Source of the DNA: Robiginitomaculum antarcticum DSM 21748
GTDB lineage: Bacteria > Pseudomonadota > Alphaproteobacteria > Caulobacterales > Maricaulaceae
NCBI RefSeq assembly: GCF_000365025.1
Contig: NZ_KB823011.1
Coordinates: forward strand, 1 to 64,000
Reading direction: 5' to 3'
DNA: 64,000 bases
Below the pieces are notes generated by a model. That model made no database searches. It was not told where the DNA came from and saw only the letters and a program-made list of their open reading frames with translations. Shown piece after piece: positions 46,028-54,799 of this stretch; within the stretch, counting starts at the first letter, position 1, and each line of letters begins with the position of its first letter. The position numbers and the translations under genes were made by a program.

Positions 46028-47764
46028 ATGTCCGAATCTACGATGAAATTCTCCGATTTTAACCTTGCCGAGCCCTTAGCGCTCGCCCTGAAAGAGCAGG
46101 GCTATACGACCCCGACGCCGATCCAGGCGCAGTCCATCCCGTTTGTTATGGCCGGGCACGATGTGCTCGGCGTCGCGCAGACCGGCACCGGCAAAACCGC
46201 CAGTTTCGCGCTGCCCGTCCTGCACCATATTTTCACGAACCCAAAGATAGCGCCCAAACGCGGCTGCCGCGTGCTTGTCCTTGCGCCGACGCGCGAACTG
46301 GCCTCGCAGATCGCCGTGTCGTTTGAAACTTACGGCTCGCATATGCCAATTGATATTCAGGCCATTTATGGCGGGGTGTCGATCCAGCGCCAGATTAAGA
46401 AAGTCGTCTCGGGCAATGACGTGATCGTCGCGACGCCCGGACGCCTGATTGATCTGATCGATCAAAAATTACTGACGCTAAAAGATGTCGAAGTGTTGAT
46501 TCTCGACGAAGCCGACCAGATGATGGATATGGGCTTCATCCACGCGCTTCGTAAAATTGCCGCGCTTGTCCCGAAACAGCGCCAGACTTTGTTCTTCTCA
46601 GCCACCATGCCGGGCAAGATCAAAAAGCTCGGCGAGCAGTTCTTAACCGATCCCAAGCGCGTTTCTGTGTCGCCTGAGAGCACCACGGCTGAGCGCGTCA
46701 TCCAAACAGTGATATTTGTCAATCAGGGTGAGAAGCTGGCCCTGCTCGCTAACACTTTAAACACCGATATTGTCGACCGCGCTCTGGTCTTTACCCGCAC
46801 CAAACACGGCGCCGACCGCGTTGTTAAAAAACTGTGGCAGGCGGGCATAGACAGCGTCGCCATTCACGGCAATAAAAGCCAGGGACAGCGCAAACGCGCC
46901 CTGGATATGTTCCGCGACGGCACGGTTAAAGTCATGATTGCCACCGATGTTGCGGCGCGCGGCATTGATATTGAAGGCATTAGCCACGTCATTAATTACG
47001 AGCTGCCCAATGTGCCCGAGCAATATGTCCACCGTATTGGCCGCACCGCCCGCGCCGGACGCGAGGGCCGCGCTATTGCCTATTGCGCCAAGGATGAGCG
47101 CGCCTACCTCAAAGATATCGAAAAACAGATTAAACAGCGCATTGATGTTGAAGAGCTGCCGGAGAATTTCCTCATGGAAGTGGCGCGGATCAAATCCTTG
47201 CCTCCGCCCTCAAGCCGCCCGCCATCAGCAGCAGGCGTGCAGTCCGAAACGCCGTCAAAACGCTCAGGCCGCGGTAAAAGCCGCAATAAAAACCGTGATC
47301 GCAAGCCTGCGGATAAGGGCGCGCTGCGCGCTAAACCTGACGGCGATAACTCCGGCCGGTCTAAATCCGGCGGCGGTTATAAAGGCAAGTCATCTTCTTC
47401 TTCTCAGGGCGGACGCTCCAAAGGGCCGCGCAATGACGAGCAGGGTTTTCGCAAACGCAAACCTAAATCGGAACGCAGCGACGGCGACAGCAGCAGCGCA
47501 GACGCCCGTCCAGCGCGCGAACCTCGGCCTTATATAAAGGCGGGAGAGAGCTCAAAATCTGCCGATAAAAAACCGGACGGCTCTCAAAGTGAGGCCAAAA
47601 AGGGTGACTTTAAATTTAACCGCAAACCGCGCAGCTCAGGCGGTAAGCCTAAACCCGGTTCAAGTTCCGGCTCGGGGCGAAGCCCGGATAAGCGCGGGCC
47701 GGGAAGCCGTCCGCGTAATGCCGGCGGCGGGAAAAGCCGCGCCCCCAGACCGCCGAAAAGCTAA
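46028..47764 (+). CDS. rhlE: DEAD-box RNA helicase, RhlE type
   Basis: A 578-residue RNA helicase: FSDFNLAEPL Q-motif region, AQTGTGKTASF, PTRELASQ, TPGRLIDL, DEAD, SATMPG, ARGIDIEG and HRIGRTARAGREG. After the core (about residue 385) comes a disordered tail of about 190 residues rich in Lys, Arg, Gly and Ser, typical of RhlE-like enzymes. ATG 46028 is supported by the start of recognisable sequence; 46043 is a close alternative, and upstream codons to 45974 look non-coding. The tail's repetitive basic codons give it a distinctive composition. A structured leader (45932-45977) may regulate it. Confidence 0.93.
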   Translation: MSESTMKFSDFNLAEPLALALKEQGYTTPTPIQAQSIPFVMAGHDVLGVAQTGTGKTASFALPVLHHIFTNPKIAPKRGCRVLVLAPTRELASQIAVSFETYGSHMPIDIQAIYGGVSIQRQIKKVVSGNDVIVATPGRLIDLIDQKLLTLKDVEVLILDEADQMMDMGFIHALRKIAALVPKQRQTLFFSATMPGKIKKLGEQFLTDPKRVSVSPESTTAERVIQTVIFVNQGEKLALLANTLNTDIVDRALVFTRTKHGADRVVKKLWQAGIDSVAIHGNKSQGQRKRALDMFRDGTVKVMIATDVAARGIDIEGISHVINYELPNVPEQYVHRIGRTARAGREGRAIAYCAKDERAYLKDIEKQIKQRIDVEELPENFLMEVARIKSLPPPSSRPPSAAGVQSETPSKRSGRGKSRNKNRDRKPADKGALRAKPDGDNSGRSKSGGGYKGKSSSSSQGGRSKGPRNDEQGFRKRKPKSERSDGDSSSADARPAREPRPYIKAGESSKSADKKPDGSQSEAKKGDFKFNRKPRSSGGKPKPGSSSGSGRSPDKRGPGSRPRNAGGGKSRAPRPPKS

Positions 47765-47824
47765 ACTCGCGCTTTGCATTCGCGTCTAAAATGCTTAAAC
47801 CGCCTTTAGCACAGAGGGCGGATT

Positions 47825-48802
47825 ATGCAGCATTTACGTAAACGGATTTTGGTCACGGGCGGCGCAGGGTTTCTGGGCAGCCATCTCTGCGAAGCCCTGC
47901 TGGCGACCGGCGCGGACGTCATCTGTCTGGATAATCTGTTTTGCGGGCAAAAAGACAATATTGTCCACCTTATGGACAATCCGTTTTTCGAATTCATCCG
48001 CCATGACGTGACCTTTCCGATCTATCTGGAAGTTGACGAGATTTACAATCTGGCCTGTCCTGCCAGCCCTTTTCATTACCAGCACGACCCCGTCCAGACC
48101 CTTAAAACATCGGTTCACGGCGCGATTAATATGCTCGGCCTCGCAAAGCGCTTAAACGCCAAGATTTTTCAAGCCAGCACGTCGGAAGTCTATGGCGATC
48201 CCAATATTCATCCGCAGGTCGAAAGCTATTTCGGCAATGTCAATCCAATCGGCGTGCGCGCCTGTTATGACGAAGGTAAACGCGCTGCCGAGACGCTGTT
48301 TTTTGACTATCACCGACAGCATGATCTGGATATTCGCGTGGCGCGTATTTTCAACACTTACGGGCCGCGCATGCATCCTAATGACGGGCGCGTGGTCTCT
48401 AACTTTATCGTCCAGGCGCTAAAAGGCCAGCCCATTACCGTCTTTGGCGACGGCAGCCAGACGCGCAGCTTTTGCTATGTCTCCGATTTGATTGCAGGCT
48501 TTCAAGCCTTTATGGCGCAGGATAAAGAAATCGGCCCGATGAATATGGGCAACCCGAATGAGTTTACCATACGCGAACTGGCTGAGACCGTGGTGGAGCT
48601 TACAGGCGCAAAGTCCACGCTGACGTTCAAAGACCTTCCGTCGGATGACCCAAAACAACGCCAGCCCGACATCAGCAAAGCCAAAGCTGCTTTGAGCTGG
48701 GAGCCGAAAGTCCAGCTCCGCGAAGGCCTGGGAAAAACCATTGCCTATTTCGACGACCTCTTGTCGCGCACGGATTTGAACCGGATCGAGACGCCGGGCT
48801 AA
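47825..48802 (+). CDS. uxs: UDP-glucuronic acid decarboxylase (UDP-xylose synthase)
   Basis: A 325-residue extended SDR. The NAD-binding motif is [16 protein letters not shown] (about 10-25). [12 protein letters not shown], the STSEVYGDP strand and YDEGKRAAE (the catalytic Tyr-Lys pair) are specific to UDP-glucuronate decarboxylases; [11 protein letters not shown] and [12 protein letters not shown] follow. It converts UDP-glucuronate to UDP-xylose. With GalU and the dehydrogenase this completes a pathway for a xylose-containing glycan. The gene lies 60 bp after rhlE but is probably functionally unrelated to it. Confidence 0.94.
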   Translation: MQHLRKRILVTGGAGFLGSHLCEALLATGADVICLDNLFCGQKDNIVHLMDNPFFEFIRHDVTFPIYLEVDEIYNLACPASPFHYQHDPVQTLKTSVHGAINMLGLAKRLNAKIFQASTSEVYGDPNIHPQVESYFGNVNPIGVRACYDEGKRAAETLFFDYHRQHDLDIRVARIFNTYGPRMHPNDGRVVSNFIVQALKGQPITVFGDGSQTRSFCYVSDLIAGFQAFMAQDKEIGPMNMGNPNEFTIRELAETVVELTGAKSTLTFKDLPSDDPKQRQPDISKAKAALSWEPKVQLREGLGKTIAYFDDLLSRTDLNRIETPG

Positions 48803-48839
48803 CGGTCATCTTTCGCGTTTCGAGTATAATCGACGTCGG

Positions 48840-48856
48840 GCGTTGTTAGCGCAATA
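48840..48856 (+). repeat. 17-bp direct repeat, left copy
   Basis: GCGTTGTTAGCGCAATA, matched at 49784-49800 by GCGTTGCTAGCGCAATA (16 of 17 identical). The pair brackets the AT-rich gene at 49007-49711. Confidence 0.65.
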
Positions 48857-49006
48857 CGGCCTGCGAAGGCGATTAATTGAGTAGATTACCGCATATTTCA
48901 GCTAAACGCGATGCGTATGGCAAAATATATTTAAATCGTTCTTACGCTGTGCGAAGCGCGAGGTATGGCGCCTAATTATTAGTTGATTGTGATATTTTGA
49001 TCTTTT

Positions 49007-49711
49007 CTATGTTGTTCTAGCCAGCCATTTTTGAATTCTGCGTGGCAGAGATGGAGGCCAAATTTGATTGTTAGTATATTTGATGTATTCTGGATCATGC
49101 ATAGCGTATTTGCTTCGAAACAGTAATGAAGTATCTGGATATGGTTTAAAATCAGGTAATTTATAAAGTTTCATAGATCTTGCATACGGCAGCATTCTTT
49201 GCATAAGCCAAGTGGAAAGCTCAATCTGGTTGAACATTATGCTGTGAAAACTTTCGAGCGATGTTCCGAAGTTTGCATCAGCACAATTAACCTCGAAACT
49301 TTTTAGTCTTGAATTATATATTTGGAAAAAAGAAATGCATTCTGCTATGCTACTCGCAGTTTTTGGTTTTGAAACTGGAATTAAATTTGCCAAGGTATTT
49401 ATGTGATTTTCTGAATAAGACTCATATAGTGAAGTTGTAACGGGCTCATAGTGTGTCTCTCTAGCCATATTCTTAAATTCAATATAATCGGTTTCTAATT
49501 TTTCAAAATTACGGCCTAGCGCTTTATGTAATTCAGAAATGGCATAATTTGCGGTTCCCTTTGCAAACCAAAGTTTACGTAACCTGTCATCTTTCCTGTG
49601 TAGCAAAATGATGAATATTGTTGCAAAGGCGGCTAATCCGGCCAGTAAGGTTTGAAAGTCATGTATCCAGTAACCCATGCCTCTTAAAATTCCGTCGCGC
49701 CAGTAATCCAC
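49007..49711 (-). CDS. AT-rich hypothetical membrane-anchored protein (single-gene island)
   Basis: A 234-residue protein starting at GTG 49711, preceded by GGGAG 6 bases upstream. One N-terminal transmembrane helix (LLAGLAAFATIFIILL, about 22-37) is followed by a long, mostly helical cytoplasmic part. No conserved domain is recognised. Codon use is markedly AT-richer than all nearby genes. The gene lies between direct repeats at 48840-48856 and 49784-49800. It points opposite to uxs and looks horizontally acquired. Confidence 0.72.
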   Translation of the reverse strand: MDYWRDGILRGMGYWIHDFQTLLAGLAAFATIFIILLHRKDDRLRKLWFAKGTANYAISELHKALGRNFEKLETDYIEFKNMARETHYEPVTTSLYESYSENHINTLANLIPVSKPKTASSIAECISFFQIYNSRLKSFEVNCADANFGTSLESFHSIMFNQIELSTWLMQRMLPYARSMKLYKLPDFKPYPDTSLLFRSKYAMHDPEYIKYTNNQIWPPSLPRRIQKWLARTT

Positions 49712-49783
49712 TTTTAACTCCCTAAATGAAGTTTAATAACCTAGGTGAAAAATTGCAGTTATCTTTGAATTCAATTGAGTGAT

Positions 49784-49800
49784 GCGTTGCTAGCGCAATA
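49784..49800 (+). repeat. 17-bp direct repeat, right copy
   Basis: Second copy of GCGTTGYTAGCGCAATA, located 73 bp upstream of the GTG start of the AT-rich gene. The 944-bp repeat-to-repeat unit is the candidate insertion. Confidence 0.65.
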
Positions 49801-49919
49801 ACAATTTATTTCAGGCACTTAAACTCATATACTTTTTCAACATAACGTCCATCTCTTCTTGCGTCATCAAGGACAGGGGTATCATTTGCATTCCCCGAAA
49901 ATTCCCCCATATTCCCCCT

Positions 49920-50273
49920 ATGACCAATTATCCTTTTGAACGCGGGCCTGTTTATCCGGCCGGGACATTGCTTGAATATAATTTCATGGGCGGGCTGCGC
50001 CATTTTGGGATTGCGACGGGATATGGCACGGTGATTCACAGCTCTCGCCGTCTGGGCGGGGTTCTGGAAAGTGACTTTAACGAGTTTTCCGACGGGCGTT
50101 CCGTGCGGGTTGTGCCGCTGGTTTATCCGGTGAGCGGGGCCGAGCTGGTTGCCCGCGCCCGCGCGAAAACCGGGCAGCGCTATAATGTACTGACCCGCAA
50201 TTGCGAGCATTTCGTCACTTGGGTTCTGGAAGGCCGTCCAAGATCAAGACAGCTCGGCCCGCTGAGCCGCTAG
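49920..50273 (+). CDS. LRAT-domain protein (permuted NlpC/P60 papain-like fold)
   Basis: A 117-residue single-domain protein. RHFGIATG supplies the His and NCEHFVTWVL supplies the conserved Cys and following His, the lecithin:retinol acyltransferase (H-rev107-like) signature. Bacterial members are probably small acyltransferases or thiol hydrolases acting on lipids; the substrate is unknown. No signal peptide or membrane segment is seen, so it is probably cytoplasmic. It stands alone, next to the AT-rich island. Confidence 0.82.
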   Translation: MTNYPFERGPVYPAGTLLEYNFMGGLRHFGIATGYGTVIHSSRRLGGVLESDFNEFSDGRSVRVVPLVYPVSGAELVARARAKTGQRYNVLTRNCEHFVTWVLEGRPRSRQLGPLSR

Positions 50274-50307
50274 ACACGGCGTCATTTGGCATGGACAGCC
50301 GCGCAAA

Positions 50308-51261
50308 TTACGCGCCGGCGCTGATCGCTAACCACCCGATATAAGCGCCATAAGCCGTTACCATTACCGCGCCTTCAATGCGCGTAATCGTCCACCGCGT
50401 TACCGCAAAGACGGTGAGAGCCAGGGCCGCGCCGAGCATCACCCAGATGTCGACCGCCATTATATCGGCCGGAATGTTGATGGGCTGAACGAGTGAAACC
50501 GCGCCCAGAATAAAGAAAATATTGAAAATATTGCTTCCGATAATATTGCCAAAGGCGAGGTCGGATTGTTTCTTCACCGCAGCGATGACGGAGGTGACAA
50601 GTTCGGGCAGGGATGTTCCCACGGCCACCACAGTCAGTCCGATTATGGTCTCTGATATGCCCATAATCGTGGCCAATTCGATAGCGCCTTTGACCAGAAA
50701 TTTAGCCCCGAATATTGTCAGGCCAATCCCTATAATAACTAAGGCGATGTGACGCCAAAGCGGCGCGGATTGAGCGCGATCAACCGTCTTCGCAAGAGTG
50801 GCCGGAGCCGTAATGGGCGCTGCGCTCTCCTGCCGGTAAGCAAAGCGGATATAGCCCGCGAGCAGAGCGATAAATATAGCGCCAGTGAGCGCCGTAATCT
50901 GGCCCAGAAATGACGCTCCGATCAGCGCAAAGGTCGCCAGTAATAAAACAACGATGTCTCTGCGAAATGTACGGGGGTCTACAGCAAGCGGCGTTATAAT
51001 GGCCGTAATGCCCAGAATGAGGAGAATATTCGCGATATTGCTGCCTACAACATTGCCGACTGCAATGCCCGGAGAGCCGTCAAGCGTGGCTTGGAGACTG
51101 GTTACAAGCTCAGGCGTAGACGTTCCGAACCCCACCAGTGTCAGGCCGATGAGCAAGGGGGATACCCGATATTGCCTGGCCACAGCCACCGCGCCGCGAA
51201 CAAGCAGTTCGCCGCCGGCAACGAGTAGGATAAGTCCAAAAATCAGTAATAACCAAATCAT
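50308..51261 (-). CDS. Calcium/sodium antiporter (YrbG-like, CaCA superfamily)
   Basis: A 317-residue exchanger with ten hydrophobic segments arranged as two inverted repeats. Each carries the alpha-repeat signature: GFGTSTPELVTSLQA near residue 48 and VGTSLPELVTSVIAA near 215, both with the acidic ion-binding residue. GNVVGSNIANILLILG and GNIIGSNIFNIFFILG pair with them. It exchanges Na+ for Ca2+ across the inner membrane; direction is not deducible. Confidence 0.93.
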   Translation of the reverse strand: MIWLLLIFGLILLVAGGELLVRGAVAVARQYRVSPLLIGLTLVGFGTSTPELVTSLQATLDGSPGIAVGNVVGSNIANILLILGITAIITPLAVDPRTFRRDIVVLLLATFALIGASFLGQITALTGAIFIALLAGYIRFAYRQESAAPITAPATLAKTVDRAQSAPLWRHIALVIIGIGLTIFGAKFLVKGAIELATIMGISETIIGLTVVAVGTSLPELVTSVIAAVKKQSDLAFGNIIGSNIFNIFFILGAVSLVQPINIPADIMAVDIWVMLGAALALTVFAVTRWTITRIEGAVMVTAYGAYIGWLAISAGA

Positions 51262-51407
51262 GATGGCTCCCGCAACACGCCGTACCGGTCAGACAATTCT
51301 GATTGCCGCGATGACGGCGCGTTGCCAAATTAGCACATAGCCTTAGCCCTGACCTATAATATTACGCTTAATATGGGGCTGTGCGGGTGAATTTTTCGCG
51401 CTGTATA

Positions 51408-51551
51408 TTAGGCCCTTTTCAAGGCTAAGTGCCCTAAGACCCCAACGCCCACGCCCGCGAGCATGATGGGCCAGTCGATAAATACGGCGAGGCCGAGCAG
51501 CACCGCGCCCGGAAGGTCAACTGTGCGGTTAAGGGTTTGGGGCTGCACCAT
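51408..51551 (-). CDS. Possible small membrane protein (47 residues)
   Basis: ATG 51551 to TAA 51408 encodes 47 residues with a hydrophobic helix (VLLGLAVFIDWPIMLAGVGV). Only a weak AGAG lies upstream, and the frame is short, so it may be chance. It fills part of the 400-bp gap between the antiporter and aroC. Nothing else coding is apparent there except hairpin repeats near aroC. Confidence 0.35.
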   Translation of the reverse strand: MVQPQTLNRTVDLPGAVLLGLAVFIDWPIMLAGVGVGVLGHLALKRA

Positions 51552-51594
51552 TAATATCTCTATTTATTCGATGCATATTTACTTAAATGCTGAA

Positions 51595-51666
51595 GGGTGC
51601 CGCTTCGCGCAAGGTAAACCTTGCTCTGCGCGGCGCACCCCATAATCGATTCACTGGATCGATTAT
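51595..51666. repeat. Double hairpin at the aroC 3' end
   Basis: GGGTGC...GCACCC (51595-51640), with inner AAGG-TAAA-CCTT, is a long imperfect stem. It is followed by the perfect 9-bp dyad ATAATCGAT / ATCGATTAT (51642-51666), which includes the aroC stop codon. Together they could terminate aroC mRNA, although no T-run follows. Confidence 0.6.
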
Positions 51667-52763
51667 GACGCTGCGCCCATCTGCCCCTGATGGCGCAATT
51701 TCGCGTCGGCCAGGACGCAGGCCAGCATGGCTTCCATAACGGGCGCGGCGCGAATGCCGACGCAGGGATCGTGGCGGCCTTTGGTGATGATATCGATCTC
51801 TTCGCCGTCCTTGGTGACGCTGCGCACGGGGGTTAGGATCGAGCTGGTCGGCTTAATCGCCATGCGCGCCACAATCGTGTCGCCATTGGAAATACCGCCG
51901 AGAATACCGCCGGAATTATTGGATAAAAAGCGCGGCTGGCCCTTATCGCCCGCGCGCATTTCATCGGCATTGTCCACGCCGGTCATTGCGGCGCTGGCAA
52001 AGCCCGCGCCGATTTCGACGCCTTTGGCGGCGTTGATCGACATTAATCCGGCGGCGATTTCTGTGTCGAGCTTGCCGTAAACCGGCGCGCCCCATCCGGC
52101 GGGAACGCCCGTGGCTTCAACCTGCAAAACCGCGCCAACGCTATTGCCGGATTTACGCAGCCCGTCCAGATAATCCGCCCAGACAGAGGCCATTTTCGCG
52201 TCGGGACACCAGAACGGATTATTGTCGATCTCGTCCCAATCCCAGCGCTCGCCATCGACCATATGTTCGCCGATTTGGATGAGGCAGGCCCGGATTTTTA
52301 TGCTGTCGCCCAGCACTTTGCGCGCGACGGCGCCCGCCGCGACGCGGCTTGCGGTTTCGCGCGCGCTTGACCGCCCGCCGCCGCGATAATCGCGAATTGC
52401 GTATTTGGCGTCATAGGTAAAATCAGCATGGCCGGGGCGGTAACGGTCACGAATCTCGCTATAATCTTTGCTGCGCTGATCGGTATTTTCAATCATCAGG
52501 CTAATGGGGTGACCTGTCGTGCGCGGCCCGTCCGTGCGCTCGTCTTCAAAGACGCCGGAGAGGATTTTGACCGTGTCCGGCTCTTTGCGCTGCGTCACAT
52601 ATCTGCTCGTCCCCGGACGGCGCGCGTCCATAAAAGGCTGAATATCTGCGGGCGATAAGGACAATCCGGGGGGACAGCCGTCAATCACCGCGCCAATGGC
52701 CGGGCCGTGGCTCTCGCCCCATGTGGTGACGCGAAATAAATGTCCGAATGTATTATGGCTCAT
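51663..52763 (-). CDS. aroC: Chorismate synthase
   Basis: A 366-residue FMN-dependent enzyme completing the shikimate pathway. [20 protein letters not shown] holds the N-terminal His. [48 protein letters not shown] and [11 protein letters not shown] are family motifs. ATG 52763 starts the conserved sequence; the frame extends to 52829 through unrelated, repeat-rich sequence. It is followed by the double hairpin. Confidence 0.96.
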   Translation of the reverse strand: MSHNTFGHLFRVTTWGESHGPAIGAVIDGCPPGLSLSPADIQPFMDARRPGTSRYVTQRKEPDTVKILSGVFEDERTDGPRTTGHPISLMIENTDQRSKDYSEIRDRYRPGHADFTYDAKYAIRDYRGGGRSSARETASRVAAGAVARKVLGDSIKIRACLIQIGEHMVDGERWDWDEIDNNPFWCPDAKMASVWADYLDGLRKSGNSVGAVLQVEATGVPAGWGAPVYGKLDTEIAAGLMSINAAKGVEIGAGFASAAMTGVDNADEMRAGDKGQPRFLSNNSGGILGGISNGDTIVARMAIKPTSSILTPVRSVTKDGEEIDIITKGRHDPCVGIRAAPVMEAMLACVLADAKLRHQGQMGAAS

Positions 52764-52821
52764 AGTGGCGGGTATAGGCGGGAACGCGCGGAGGGGAAAG
52801 GGTGTTATAAACCAAAATATG

Positions 52822-52918
52822 CCGCTCACCCCGTTGAAAAACGGGGTCCATCACCGCAAGCTGTACTCTTGATAAAAAATTCGGGAGATGGATCCCAGCT
52901 TTCGCTGGGATGAGCGGG
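52822..52918. repeat. REPIN-like inverted pair of palindromes (copy 2)
   Basis: Left arm 52822-52853 (CCGCTCACCCCG...CGGGGTCCATC) and the reverse complement of right arm 52887-52918 (CCGCTCATCCCAG...CTGGGATCCATC) are imperfect copies. Each is a small hairpin. The pattern resembles copy 1 at 11440 (TCATCCCG...CGGGACCCA). Confidence 0.7.
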
Positions 52919-52933
52919 TTTGGAGTAGGGTCG

Positions 52934-53164
52934 CTACCCCGCGCGCCGACTGGTGGCCCGTACCCGCACGCGGCGTTTAAGGCTCTGCTCGGGGCGGGGG
53001 GTCAGCACGTCATAGGCCGCTTTGGCCTCGAGAAAGGCGGCGGCATTGCCGTAAGGGCTGTCGGGATGCAACAGCTTGGCCTTGGCGCGCCACGCCGCGC
53101 GGATTTGCGCCTCGCGGGCATGGGGCGTCAGCCCTAAAATCCTTAATGCACGCGCGGTCATCAT
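52934..53164 (-). CDS. Minimal J-domain protein
   Basis: A 76-residue protein that is essentially a J-domain: helix II AQIRAAWRAKAKLL followed by the HPD tripeptide (LLHPDSP), then helix III ending AYDVL. It probably stimulates a DnaK-type chaperone. Two ATGs (53164, 53161) are adjacent. It lies between aroC and pdxH, an arrangement seen in related alphaproteobacteria. Confidence 0.78.
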   Translation of the reverse strand: MMTARALRILGLTPHAREAQIRAAWRAKAKLLHPDSPYGNAAAFLEAKAAYDVLTPRPEQSLKRRVRVRATSRRAG

Positions 53165-53260
53165 CTATACACTCTCATCTATACACTCCGGCTTAAGCGT
53201 ATAATGTGGGCTAAGAAAATTAACGCCACGCTAACCCTGTTGCGAAGTCAGTGAGACTCT

Positions 53261-53947
53261 ATGCCAAAATCCGTAATACCGCCGTCGCCCTCTGCCAAAG
53301 ACTACACGCAGGATGACACTTACCGTGCCGTGCAAGAGGCCAATGCACGCCCTATTTTCGACCGCGATGACCCGATCGCTTTGTTCGAAGAGTGGATGGG
53401 CGAAGCGCGCGTGGCAGAGCTTAATGACAGTAATGCGATGGCGCTCTCGACGGTAGACGCCTCGGGCCGGCCTGATGTGCGCATGGTCTTGCTAAAGGGC
53501 GTGGATGCGCGCGGATTTACGTTTTATACCAATTCAGGCAGCGCAAAGGGCGAGCAGCTTTCAGGCAACGGCGCGGCGGCATTGTGTTTTCACTGGAAAA
53601 GCCTGCGCCGCCAAGTGCGCGTGCGCGGGCCTGTCATGAAAGTCAGCGACGCTGAGTCGGATGAATATTTCGCCTCGCGGGCGCGGGGCAGCCGGATTGG
53701 CGCGTGGGCGTCTGATCAAAGCGAGCCGGTTAAGTCCCGCGAGGCGCTGGAGGCCGCGGTTAAAGCCGCGCAGGCACGCTTTGAGGGTGTTAAGGACATA
53801 CCGCGCCCTGATAACTGGTTTGGCTGGCGCGTGGTCCCCATGCAGATCGAATTTTGGCGCGACCGGCCTTACCGCCTGCATGACCGCTTACTATTTTCCC
53901 GTGAAGAGCCCGGCTCGGGATGGGACAAAATGCGGCTCTATCCCTGA
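53261..53947 (+). CDS. pdxH: Pyridoxamine 5'-phosphate oxidase
   Basis: A 228-residue FMN-dependent oxidase of the vitamin B6 salvage and final synthesis step. [22 protein letters not shown] covers the FMN-binding strands. [28 protein letters not shown] and the C-terminal [11 protein letters not shown] are characteristic. It makes pyridoxal 5'-phosphate, the cofactor needed by enzymes such as the kynureninase encoded elsewhere in the window. Confidence 0.95.
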   Translation: MPKSVIPPSPSAKDYTQDDTYRAVQEANARPIFDRDDPIALFEEWMGEARVAELNDSNAMALSTVDASGRPDVRMVLLKGVDARGFTFYTNSGSAKGEQLSGNGAAALCFHWKSLRRQVRVRGPVMKVSDAESDEYFASRARGSRIGAWASDQSEPVKSREALEAAVKAAQARFEGVKDIPRPDNWFGWRVVPMQIEFWRDRPYRLHDRLLFSREEPGSGWDKMRLYP

Positions 53948-54005
53948 CGAAGAGGCTCTGTTATCAAAACGAAGTTTTAAAGCCCAATAATCTAAAGGAT
54001 GAAGC

Positions 54006-54785
54006 GTGGAAAAAGTTAAAGCGTTAATGCGAATTCTGGCCTGGGTTGTAGTCATCGGCTTGCCGCTTTATTTTATGATTGCAGCATGGGGCAGCCGCTT
54101 CGGCCTGTTTGAATGGAAATTCGGCTTTGGCAAAATGATTTTTGCCTGGGGCCTTCCGCTCATGGTGGCCTCTCTTATTATCGGCGTTATTGCGCTGGTT
54201 ACGTCATTTTTGCCAGTGCGTCGCCGGGGCGCTATTCTTGTGGCCATCCTCGCCATTATTATCCCGGTCGGCGCCATGGCTTATGCCAATAATTTCAAAA
54301 CGATTGCGGGATCACTTCCGTTTATTCATGACGTGACGACAGATAGACAAGACCCGCCTATGTTTAGCCAAACTATGCTGGATATGCGCGGCGCGGGCGC
54401 AAATTCTCCTGATTATATAGGTAAAAAAGACCCTCGCGGAACAGAGCTGGTCAGCGTGCTGCAAGCCAAAGGCTATCCGGATATCGCACCGCAAAACTTT
54501 GCCGCAGGACCGCAAAAGGTGTCCGCCGCTGCGGCCATGGTTATGCGCGATAATTACGGCGAGATAAATATGGTTCAAGGGGGCGGCGAAACGACCCTTG
54601 AGGGCACGCATGAATCGTTCTGGTTTGGATTTAAAGACGATGTCATCATCCGCGTTCGCGGCGATGGGAATGGCGGAAGCATTGTCGATATGCGCTCACT
54701 ATCTCGCGTTGGCGGATCGGATGTCGGCGCCAATGCCGCGCGTATCCGCATGCTGCAAACCCAACTCGATAAAATTGTAGACTGA
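54006..54785 (+). CDS. DUF1499 membrane protein
   Basis: A 259-residue protein. About three transmembrane helices occupy residues 8-95 (including WVVVIGLPLYFMIAAWG and AILVAILAIIIPVGAMAYA). A soluble DUF1499 domain follows, with TDRQDPPMF near 113 and GGSIVDMRSLSRVGGSDVGANAARI near the end, both typical. Function unknown. It is directly upstream of the HEGYPGHH protein gene, 14 bp apart, so they probably form an operon. Confidence 0.88.
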   Translation: MEKVKALMRILAWVVVIGLPLYFMIAAWGSRFGLFEWKFGFGKMIFAWGLPLMVASLIIGVIALVTSFLPVRRRGAILVAILAIIIPVGAMAYANNFKTIAGSLPFIHDVTTDRQDPPMFSQTMLDMRGAGANSPDYIGKKDPRGTELVSVLQAKGYPDIAPQNFAAGPQKVSAAAAMVMRDNYGEINMVQGGGETTLEGTHESFWFGFKDDVIIRVRGDGNGGSIVDMRSLSRVGGSDVGANAARIRMLQTQLDKIVD

Positions 54786-54799
54786 GGCTGGATCCTATC

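Noticed and set aside
48798-48860. Possible integron attC site near the direct repeat
   Set aside because: The GTTRRRY/RYYYAAC core pair is not satisfied, and there is no integrase in the window.
51463-51645. 60-codon plus-strand frame before aroC
   Set aside because: Overlaps the hairpin repeats and lacks a ribosome-binding site; the minus-strand 47-codon frame is slightly better but also weak.
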